From contig NZ_UQYC01000029.1 in NCBI RefSeq assembly GCF_900545205.1, positions 1 through 21,850 of the forward strand: DNA of 21,850 nt. The letters run 5' to 3'. This DNA is from an uncultured Veillonella sp. (GTDB taxonomy: Bacteria > Bacillota > Negativicutes > Veillonellales > Veillonellaceae). The stretch's first letter is position 1, and every line of letters begins with the position of its first letter. The notes beneath the pieces are model-generated. The model made no database searches. It was given only the letters and a program-made list of their open reading frames with translations, and was not told where the DNA came from. The position numbers were made by a program, and so were the translations under genes. Shown in pieces: positions 6,988-13,043 of this stretch.

Positions 6988-7842
6988 ATGAAACAAGCTA
7001 TTTTAGTTGTTGCTTTTGGGTCCACTGTTGACAGTGCTCGTGAACATAATATTGATTCCGTAGTAGAACATATCCGTAAAGCTTATCCGGACTATACTGT
7101 GGAACTAGCTTTTTCCTCTCGTATTATCGTTAAGCGTTTACGCGAACGTGGTATTGAGGTGCCTACTGAACAAGGGGCATTAGAAAAACTCATCCAAGAA
7201 GGGTATACACATATTTATGTACAACCACTTCACTTCACTGGCGGTGAAGAGTTTGATAAATTGAAAAATAATATCCTTGCTCATGAAGGGGAAGGACAGC
7301 TAGAAGTATTGCGCGTAGGTAGACCTCTCGTGTATTATATTGGCCAAGAGGAACATCCAGATGATTACCAAATTTTGATTGACCGATTCATTAAATCGCT
7401 TAACATTTCTAAAGAAGACGGGTTACTATTGGTTGGTCATGGTGGCCTCGGTTCTGGTAATTCATCCTATGGCAACCTACAATTTAAACTAATTCGTGAT
7501 GGTCTCACAAATGTACGTATCGCTGTTTTAGAGAATGCTCCTTATGTGGCTGACGTAGCTATGCCATGGGAATGGCTCGATGGTAAACGGCCAAACACAA
7601 TTTATGTGCACCCATTATTATTAGTTCTTGGAGATCATGCACAAAACGATCTCTTTGGTGATGAAGAAGATAGCGTTATTAATGAACTTGCCGATTATGG
7701 CTATGAAGTTAAACCAATCCATAGCGCACTTGGTGAATATGAAGCAATACAAGATATCTTCCGTCAACATGTGCAAGATTGTATTGATGATTTGTATGGC
7801 AAACGTAGTCCACATCGTCCAACAATTCCAAATATTAAATAG
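6988..7842 (+). CDS. cbiK: Sirohydrochlorin cobaltochelatase (cytoplasmic, catalytic residues intact)
   Basis: This 284-residue class II chelatase should insert Co2+ into sirohydrochlorin (dehydrogenated precorrin-2), the entry step of the anaerobic cobalamin pathway. There is no signal peptide (MKQAILVVAFGSTVD). The metal-site residues are all present: H151 in LLLVGHGG, E182 in AVLENAP, H217 in VLGDHAQND. It also has the family segments YVQPLHFTGGEEF (77-89) and VGRPLVYY (110-117). The C-terminal basic extension (GKRSPHRP) is unusual but short. ATG 6988 follows an AAGGAG ribosome site. It stands between a terminator and the cbiL promoter, so it is probably transcribed on its own. Of the three paralogues this is the best candidate for the pathway enzyme, feeding cbiL immediately downstream. 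Confidence 0.92.
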   Translation: MKQAILVVAFGSTVDSAREHNIDSVVEHIRKAYPDYTVELAFSSRIIVKRLRERGIEVPTEQGALEKLIQEGYTHIYVQPLHFTGGEEFDKLKNNILAHEGEGQLEVLRVGRPLVYYIGQEEHPDDYQILIDRFIKSLNISKEDGLLLVGHGGLGSGNSSYGNLQFKLIRDGLTNVRIAVLENAPYVADVAMPWEWLDGKRPNTIYVHPLLLVLGDHAQNDLFGDEEDSVINELADYGYEVKPIHSALGEYEAIQDIFRQHVQDCIDDLYGKRSPHRPTIPNIK

Positions 7843-7847
7843 TAGTT

Positions 7848-7876
7848 TTGTATATCTTGCATAAATTAGTTATAAT
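7848..7876 (+). promoter_or_regulatory. Promoter of the cbiL-cbiA-adenosyltransferase operon
   Basis: TTGTAT (7848-7853), 17 bases, then a perfect TATAAT (7871-7876). It lies right after the third CbiK stop and about 50 bases before cbiL, and no cobalamin riboswitch fits in this short leader. Confidence 0.65.
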
Positions 7877-7928
7877 AAAAGATATTGTAATTATAAATAG
7901 AATGTAACTATAAGAATAGGAGAACCCC

Positions 7929-8636
7929 ATGAAAGGTAAATTATATGGCATTGGCGTAGGCCCTGGTGATTCTGAATTGATGACTGTGAAAGCTGCTCGC
8001 ATCGTAGGTGAAGCGGATATTATCATCACACCAAAAACAGAAAAGAAAGATGGTTCTGTAGCACTTAATATTGCGTCCCCATACATTCAAGAACATACAG
8101 AAATCGTTCCTGTAGTATTCCCAATGGTATTGGACGATGCAACACAAGAGGAAGGCTGGCAAGAAGCAAAACGCATTATCTTGTCCTACTTAGATCAAGG
8201 TAAAAGCGTTGTATTCTTAACATTGGGCGATCCTATGTTCTACAGTACATACATGTATGTATATCGCTTGATCGAAAATACAGGCCATGAAATCGAAACA
8301 ATTCCTGGCGTTACTGCTTTCTGTGCTATTGGTTCCCACCTTGGTTATCCAATCGTAGAGAAGGAAGAAGTATTAGCTATCGTTCCTGCTACAGCACCTA
8401 AAGAAAAAATCGATGCTGTATTAGCCGTAGCTGATGATGCAGTAATCATGAAAGTGTACAAAAACTTTGATGAAGTACAAGAAACATTGATTAAACACAA
8501 TATGGCAGATGATGCGGTTATGATTAGCCGTGTAGGTTTGCCAGATGAGCAAGTATTCGTAGGCCTTGATAATATGCCAAAAGATACTAAACTCAACTAC
8601 TTGTCTACAATCCTTGCAAAACGTAAGGACCGTTAA
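7929..8636 (+). CDS. cbiL: Precorrin-2 / cobalt-factor II C20-methyltransferase
   Basis: CbiL/CobI transfers a methyl group from S-adenosylmethionine to C-20 of (cobalt-)precorrin-2. The 235-residue protein shows the tetrapyrrole methyltransferase signature GIGVGPGDSELMT (7-19), the SAM-site loop FLTLGDPMFYSTY (96-108) and IPGVTAF (125-131). These features, with VKAARIVGEADII, separate it from other corrin methyltransferases such as CbiF or CbiH. ATG 7929 has AGGAG nine bases upstream. It directly follows the active CbiK gene and is 29 bases before cbiA, so the enzyme that makes its substrate and the later amidating enzyme lie beside it. With CbiK present the cobalt-first name cbiL is preferred over cobI. 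Confidence 0.93.
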   Translation: MKGKLYGIGVGPGDSELMTVKAARIVGEADIIITPKTEKKDGSVALNIASPYIQEHTEIVPVVFPMVLDDATQEEGWQEAKRIILSYLDQGKSVVFLTLGDPMFYSTYMYVYRLIENTGHEIETIPGVTAFCAIGSHLGYPIVEKEEVLAIVPATAPKEKIDAVLAVADDAVIMKVYKNFDEVQETLIKHNMADDAVMISRVGLPDEQVFVGLDNMPKDTKLNYLSTILAKRKDR

Positions 8637-8665
8637 CAAACACGTCGTATTACGAGGTAATATCT

Positions 8666-10045
8666 ATGAACACAGTACATATTCCACGTGTTGTTATTGC
8701 TGGCACTAACTCTGGTGTAGGTAAAACAACTATCGTAGCGGGCTTATTGGCTGCTTATGCAAATGGTGGACGTACGGTGCAATCCTTTAAAGTGGGCCCG
8801 GATTATATTGATCCGGGCTTTCATAAAATTGCATCCGGCCGTGACAGCTATAATTTAGATACATGGCTCGTGCCACCTCACAAATTAAATCCTTTCTTTG
8901 CTACTATGGCGCATGGAGTAGACCTTGCTATTGTTGAAGGTGTTATGGGCCTTTATGATGGTGGTCGAGAAGGCGTTAGCTCCACAGCTCAAATTGCTAA
9001 GCAATTGAATGCACCGGTGGTGCTTGTTATAGATTGCAAGGCGATGGGTGAAAGTGCGGCAGCTATTGCTAAAGGTTTCCGTGATTATGATCCAGAGGTA
9101 AACTTTGGCGGCGTTATCTTGAACCGCTTAGGTTCTGCCAACCATGAGCGTATGGTTCGTGAAGGCATGGATAAAATAGGTGTACCAGTTATTGGTGCTA
9201 TTTATCGAGATGACCGTATGCACTCCCCTGAGCGCCATTTAGGACTCACACCTGTTACTGAGATTGATCCAACAGAGGCAATCAATACGATTCGCGAAGC
9301 CGTTGAGAAAATGGTAAAGCTAGATCAATTGTGGGACATTGCATCTAGTGCACCTGCTATTGAGTTGCCAGAGGCTGTAGATGCTAAATCCGTTGAAAAG
9401 CGAGTTAAAATTGGCGTAGCCTATGATGAGGCATTCTCTTTCTACTATCCCGCAAGTTTAGCTGCCTTAGAAGAAAAGGGGGCCGAGCTCGTTTATTTTA
9501 GCCCTCTTAATGATTTAGTGATTCCCGAAGTAGATGGCCTTGTATTCGGTGGTGGCTTCCCTGAAATGTTCTTGTTTCAACTCTCTAGTAACGAGTCAAT
9601 GAAGGAATCTATCCGTGAAGCTAATGAAAAAGGTATGCCTATTTATGCAGAATGTGGTGGCCTCATGTATTTATGTGAAAGTATCCACGATTTTGAGGGT
9701 GCTGTATACGATACAGTAGGTATTGTACCTGCTAATTGCATTATGCAACAAAAGCTACAAAAAGTAGGGTATGTTACGGCTACAGCTAAGAGAGATACCT
9801 TATTAGGTGCCGCAGATACATCTCTTCGAGGGCATGAGTTCCATTTCTCTACGATGGAACCAACTGTAGAGGATTTCCCTTGGGCATTACACCTAGAAGG
9901 AGGCCGAAAACCTCAATCTTATGATGGCGGCTATGCTACGGATAATGTATTAGCATCGTATTTACATTTGAACTTTGCTGGTTCTGATGAAGGTGCACAA
10001 CATTTTATTGATATATGTGCTAACTATAAAGCTAAAAGGAGCTAA
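8666..10045 (+). CDS. cbiA: Cobyrinate a,c-diamide synthase
   Basis: CbiA amidates the a and c carboxylates of cobyrinate with glutamine and ATP. The 459 residues have the usual two-part layout: an N-terminal dethiobiotin-synthetase-like domain with P-loop GTNSGVGKTT (13-22), FKVGPDYIDPGFH (41-53) and EGVMGLYDG (91-99); and a C-terminal class I glutamine amidotransferase domain with FGGGFPE (294-300), nucleophile C330 in YAECGGLMYL, RGHEFHFS (388-395) and SYLHLNF with H434. The ribosome site GAGGTAA precedes ATG 8666. The gap to the adenosyltransferase gene is two bases, so the pair is tightly coupled. Length and motifs favour CbiA over the hydrogenobyrinate enzyme CobB, but the families are close. 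Confidence 0.95.
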   Translation: MNTVHIPRVVIAGTNSGVGKTTIVAGLLAAYANGGRTVQSFKVGPDYIDPGFHKIASGRDSYNLDTWLVPPHKLNPFFATMAHGVDLAIVEGVMGLYDGGREGVSSTAQIAKQLNAPVVLVIDCKAMGESAAAIAKGFRDYDPEVNFGGVILNRLGSANHERMVREGMDKIGVPVIGAIYRDDRMHSPERHLGLTPVTEIDPTEAINTIREAVEKMVKLDQLWDIASSAPAIELPEAVDAKSVEKRVKIGVAYDEAFSFYYPASLAALEEKGAELVYFSPLNDLVIPEVDGLVFGGGFPEMFLFQLSSNESMKESIREANEKGMPIYAECGGLMYLCESIHDFEGAVYDTVGIVPANCIMQQKLQKVGYVTATAKRDTLLGAADTSLRGHEFHFSTMEPTVEDFPWALHLEGGRKPQSYDGGYATDNVLASYLHLNFAGSDEGAQHFIDICANYKAKRS

Positions 10046-10047
10046 AT

Positions 10048-10590
10048 ATGAGTGAACGAGGCTTAATTTTAGTTAATACTGGCAATGGTAAAGGAAAAAC
10101 AACGGCCGCTTTAGGTGTTGCATTGCGTGCTGTTGGTCAAGGCTTTAAGGTTCTCATACTACAATTTATTAAAAGTGGTAATGGCTATGGCGAACTAGCA
10201 GGTCTTGCTAGATTAGGGGACCAAGTAGAAATTCGCTCCATGGGTAAAGGCTTTATTTACTATAAACGGGATGAGGTTAGCGACGCTGAATTGGCACGTC
10301 ACAAAGAGGCAGCTCAAGAGGCTTGGCGTACACTGGTTGAAGAGGTAAATTCCGACCGATGGGATCTTATCATTATGGATGAAATCAATAATGCCATTAA
10401 TTATGAACTTATTGATGTAAATTCTGTAGTAGATATGCTTAAACATAAACCTAAGCGTTTACACGTTATTTTAACGGGGCGTTATGCGAAGCCTGAAATC
10501 ATTGATATAGCTGATACAGTAACAGAAATGAATGTAGTAAAACATGCCTATGAAAAAGGAATTAAGGCTGCTAAAGGGATTGAGTTCTAA
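10048..10590 (+). CDS. cobO: Cob(I)yrinic acid a,c-diamide adenosyltransferase (CobA/CobO/BtuR family)
   Basis: This 180-residue enzyme moves the 5'-deoxyadenosyl group of ATP to the reduced cobalt of the corrinoid. The P-loop GNGKGKTT (12-19), LQFIKSGNGYGEL, DEINNAINYELI, the LTGRYA segment and the conserved C-terminal KGIEF all match the BtuR/CobO family rather than PduO or EutT. It begins two bases after the cbiA stop with AAGGAG upstream and acts on the product of CbiA, so order in the operon follows order in the pathway. No terminator is visible after it; the next promoter begins about 50 bases later. The symbols btuR and cobA are also used. Confidence 0.93.
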   Translation: MSERGLILVNTGNGKGKTTAALGVALRAVGQGFKVLILQFIKSGNGYGELAGLARLGDQVEIRSMGKGFIYYKRDEVSDAELARHKEAAQEAWRTLVEEVNSDRWDLIIMDEINNAINYELIDVNSVVDMLKHKPKRLHVILTGRYAKPEIIDIADTVTEMNVVKHAYEKGIKAAKGIEF

Positions 10591-10637
10591 TACGCAGAGC
10601 TTGAATATAAATAAATCTAAAATTTTCGAAAAAGTTC

Positions 10638-10666
10638 TTGCTAAAACTATATCGAAAATGTATAAT
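10638..10666 (+). promoter_or_regulatory. Superoxide reductase promoter with an embedded TATCGAA box
   Basis: TTGCTA (10638-10643), a 17-base spacer and perfect TATAAT (10661-10666). TATCGAA (10650-10656), the complement of TTCGATA, sits inside the spacer, and a related TTTTCGAAAA palindrome lies just upstream (10624-10633). A short inverted repeat AGCAC-AAG-GTGCT follows at 10676-10688, within the early transcript. The boxes are in positions where a repressor would block polymerase. Confidence 0.6.
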
Positions 10667-10738
10667 ATAGTCATAAGCACAAGGTGCTAAATATTCTTGA
10701 CATTAAGTATGTATATAAGACTAACCAGGAGGTTAACT

Positions 10739-11128
10739 ATGGCTGTACATGATTACATTAAATCCGGCGATTTCGCTACTGAAAAACACGTTCCTGTTAT
10801 CGAGACTGTTGACACTGTAAAAGCAGGTGAAACTTTCCACGTAACATTGTCCGTTGGTAAAGATATCGCACATCCTAACACTGTAGAACATCATATTGAA
10901 TGGATCAAATTGTACTTCGTAGCTGAAGGTACTCAATTGCCATTCGAAGTTGGTGAAATTTCCTTCAACGTACATGGTGATGGCGCAACTGCAAACGAAG
11001 GCCCTGTACATGCAATTTCTGAAGGTTCTTTGGCAGTTTCCTTGAACAAATCTGGTAAATTGATTGCTGTATCTTACTGCAACATCCACGGTTTGTGGGA
11101 ATCCGAAAAAGAAATCACAGTTGCTTAA
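10739..11128 (+). CDS. Superoxide reductase, class II (neelaredoxin-like desulfoferrodoxin)
   Basis: This 129-residue protein reduces superoxide to hydrogen peroxide at a non-haem iron centre, the usual defence of anaerobes that lack superoxide dismutase. The catalytic motif EKHVP (E15, K16, H17) is present, as are the other ligands: H45 and H51 in HPNTVEHH, and C114 and H117 in CNIHGLW. The extra N-terminal rubredoxin-like Cys4 centre of class I desulfoferrodoxins is absent, so it is class II. An earlier in-frame ATG (10697) was rejected: AGGAGG (10727-10732) directly precedes ATG 10739, and the family begins close to the EKH motif. The gene is monocistronic between its own promoter and terminator. 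Confidence 0.93.
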   Translation: MAVHDYIKSGDFATEKHVPVIETVDTVKAGETFHVTLSVGKDIAHPNTVEHHIEWIKLYFVAEGTQLPFEVGEISFNVHGDGATANEGPVHAISEGSLAVSLNKSGKLIAVSYCNIHGLWESEKEITVA

Positions 11129-11146
11129 TTAACTTAATCAACTAAT

Positions 11147-11174
11147 AAAGACCAGCCATAAGGCTGGTCTTTTT
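11147..11174 (+). terminator. Terminator after superoxide reductase
   Basis: AAAGACCAGCC (11147-11157) and GGCTGGTCTTT (11162-11172) pair perfectly around a four-base loop and end in five T residues. Confidence 0.92.
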
Positions 11175-11274
11175 GTATGTAAATCTTAATAATAACTGAA
11201 ATAATCATACTAAAGTTGTGTCCATGCTCGAAAGAGTTTTGTTTTTGCGCAGTGGATAAATTGCCTTGTATCCC

Positions 11275-11303
11275 TTTACAGTGCTATTTGTTTGTGGTAA
11301 AGT
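11275..11303 (+). promoter_or_regulatory. Promoter of the aspartate kinase gene
   Basis: TTTACA (11275-11280), a 17-base spacer and TAAAGT (11298-11303), with TG one base before the -10 (an extended -10). The leader to the GTG start is about 40 bases, too short for a lysine riboswitch. Confidence 0.5.
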
Positions 11304-11348
11304 ATATGCATATTGATTTTTAGTAGATAAGTTAAATGAGGGATTATT

Positions 11349-12578
11349 GTGGCCTTAATCGTTAAAAAATTTGGTGGTAGTTCCGTAGCTACACCAGAAA
11401 AAATATTTAATATTGTTGATCGCGTCCTTCGTGAGAAGAAAGAAGACGATAAAATCGTTATTGTTGTATCCGCTATGGGTGATACAACAGATGACTTGGT
11501 AGCATTGGCTAAAGAAGTAACATCTAAGCCTTATGGTCGTGAAATGGATCGCTTGTTATCTACAGGTGAGCAAGTAACGATTGCATTAATGGCGATGGCT
11601 TTCAACGAACGTGGTCATAAAGCTATGTCCTTAACAGGTGACCAAGCAGGTATTACAAGTAGTGATACATTCAATAAAGGCCGTATTTTAGGCGTTGATC
11701 CAAATCGCGTATTTGAAGCTTTGGATGAAGGCAATATCGTAGTGGTTGCAGGTTTCCAAGGTATTACTGAATATGGTGATATGGTTACTTTAGGTCGCGG
11801 TGGTTCTGATACAACTGCTGTTGCATTGGCAGGCGCAATGAAAGCTGATGTTTGTGAAATATTCACAGATGTTGAAGGCGTTTACTCTACAGACCCTCGC
11901 GTTGCAAAAGAGGCTTTCAAATTAGAAGAAGTAACATATGGCGAAATGCTTGAGATGGCACGTCTTGGTGCAGGTGTAATGCAACCTCGCGCCGTAGAAA
12001 TGGGTTTCCGTTATGGTGTACCTATTCACGTACGTTCAACATTTAGTGACAATACAGGTACTATTATTCGGGAGGATTATACTGTGGAAGCAAATAAACA
12101 CGTAATTACTGGCGTAGCTGATGATACTAATACAGCAAAAGTAGCCCTTGTAGGCGTTGAAAATAAACCAGGTGTTGCAGCAACTGTGTTCAAAGCATTG
12201 GCTGCAAAAAACGTGGATGTTGATATGATTGTTCAATCTATCCGCGCCGTAGGTGAACCTAAAACTGACCTCATCTTCACTGTAGCTATGGATGATGTTG
12301 TACTAGCTCGTGACGTATTGGCAGAATTACAAAAAACTGTTGATATTGAAGCTGTAAATATTGACGAAAGAATGGCAAAAGTATCTATCATTGGTGCAGG
12401 TATGTTAGGGCAACCAGGCGTGGCAGCTCAAATGTTTGATATTTTGAGCCAAGAAGGCATCAATATCGAAATCATTTCTACTTCTGAAATTAGTATTTCT
12501 TGCCTTGTTGCTGAAGACCGCGTTAAAGATGCTGTTCGTGTAATTCACAATGGCTTATTGTTAGACCAAAGAGGTTAA
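11349..12578 (+). CDS. lysC: Aspartate kinase (lysC type, two ACT domains)
   Basis: This enzyme phosphorylates aspartate, the first step toward lysine, threonine, methionine and diaminopimelate. The 409-residue protein has the kinase signature KKFGGSSVAT (6-15), TGEQV, FQGITEYGDMVTLGRGGSDTTAVAL, and FTDVEGVYSTDPR, followed by two C-terminal ACT domains (from about 260) with VGVENKPGVAA and VSIIGAGMLGQPGVAAQMF. There is no fused homoserine dehydrogenase. The start is GTG 11349, preceded by GAGGGA, and directly gives the conserved N terminus. Length and layout match the Bacillus and Corynebacterium lysC type, where an internal start makes a regulatory beta subunit; a matching internal site is seen here. 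A small unknown gene follows after seven bases. Confidence 0.95.
   Translation: MALIVKKFGGSSVATPEKIFNIVDRVLREKKEDDKIVIVVSAMGDTTDDLVALAKEVTSKPYGREMDRLLSTGEQVTIALMAMAFNERGHKAMSLTGDQAGITSSDTFNKGRILGVDPNRVFEALDEGNIVVVAGFQGITEYGDMVTLGRGGSDTTAVALAGAMKADVCEIFTDVEGVYSTDPRVAKEAFKLEEVTYGEMLEMARLGAGVMQPRAVEMGFRYGVPIHVRSTFSDNTGTIIREDYTVEANKHVITGVADDTNTAKVALVGVENKPGVAATVFKALAAKNVDVDMIVQSIRAVGEPKTDLIFTVAMDDVVLARDVLAELQKTVDIEAVNIDERMAKVSIIGAGMLGQPGVAAQMFDILSQEGINIEIISTSEISISCLVAEDRVKDAVRVIHNGLLLDQRG
12084..12578 (+). CDS. lysC: Putative aspartate kinase beta subunit from an in-frame internal start
   Basis: A GTG codon at 12084 (V246 of the full protein) is in frame and follows a clear ribosome site, GGGAGG (12070-12075), eight bases upstream. 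Translation from here would give 164 residues consisting of the two ACT domains only. In Bacillus subtilis the alpha subunit of aspartokinase II is 408 residues and the beta subunit starts at residue 246, so length and position agree closely. The ribosome site is seen in the sequence; its use is inference from that family. Confidence 0.6.
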   Translation: MEANKHVITGVADDTNTAKVALVGVENKPGVAATVFKALAAKNVDVDMIVQSIRAVGEPKTDLIFTVAMDDVVLARDVLAELQKTVDIEAVNIDERMAKVSIIGAGMLGQPGVAAQMFDILSQEGINIEIISTSEISISCLVAEDRVKDAVRVIHNGLLLDQRG

Positions 12579-12585
12579 TCTATTT

Positions 12586-12903
12586 ATGGATAGTCTACGT
12601 AGTTTTATGGATGAAATGCTCAATGACCAAGGTCGTAAGGAAGGTTTCATTAGCGATCTACTAGGAAATCTAAAAAATCAGCCTATTCCAACGTTGGAGC
12701 AAGCTCAAACTGGTTATACTACGGTAAGTAATTTACATGGCATTTTCTACGATTATGATAAGGCCGAAGTTACTATTTCTTATAAGGTGGTACCTGATAT
12801 GTACCCACCGTATACGTTAAGCTTTGTACAATTCCAAGCAGTGTTAGAAGGCTTATTAACCTTGCGCCGCAATCAAAAGTGGCAAATGCAACATAATAAA
12901 TAA
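12586..12903 (+). CDS. Small protein of unknown function
   Basis: I do not recognise this 105-residue protein. It has no signal peptide or membrane segment, is acidic near the N terminus (MDSLRSFMDEMLNDQG) and ends with a basic, glutamine-rich tail (RRNQKWQMQHNK). A central stretch (YDYDKAEVTISYKVVPDMYPPY) looks like alternating strand and may form a small beta sheet, followed by an amphipathic helix (VQFQAVLEGLLTLRR). It starts seven bases after lysC with a ribosome site overlapping the lysC stop region and ends just before a strong terminator, so it is co-transcribed with lysC. No link to aspartate metabolism can be shown from sequence alone. Confidence 0.75.
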   Translation: MDSLRSFMDEMLNDQGRKEGFISDLLGNLKNQPIPTLEQAQTGYTTVSNLHGIFYDYDKAEVTISYKVVPDMYPPYTLSFVQFQAVLEGLLTLRRNQKWQMQHNK

Positions 12904-12907
12904 AATG

Positions 12908-12939
12908 AACCCCATAGGCGGTAATGCCTATGGGGTTTT
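12908..12939 (+). terminator. Terminator of the lysC transcription unit
   Basis: AACCCCATAGGC (12908-12919) pairs perfectly with GCCTATGGGGTT (12926-12937) around six bases and runs into T residues. A TTCGATA copy lies just beyond it (12944-12950). Confidence 0.9.
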
Positions 12940-12985
12940 GAATTTCGATAATTATTCTTAACATCTATATATAGAGTTGTCGATG

Positions 12986-12994
12986 TGTTATAAT
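12986..12994 (+). promoter_or_regulatory. Extended -10 promoter of the M16 peptidase gene
   Basis: TGTTATAAT is an extended -10 element (TG-N-TATAAT) about 50 bases before ATG 13044. No good -35 hexamer is placed upstream, as is common for extended -10 promoters. Confidence 0.45.
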
Positions 12995-13043
12995 AAATTA
13001 TTAGGAAGAAATTAATTATATTTATATAGAAAGAAGGGACAGC

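Noticed and set aside
10733..11089. A 118-residue - strand frame opposite superoxide reductase
   Set aside because: It is the complement of a gene with all iron ligands in place and has no independent support.
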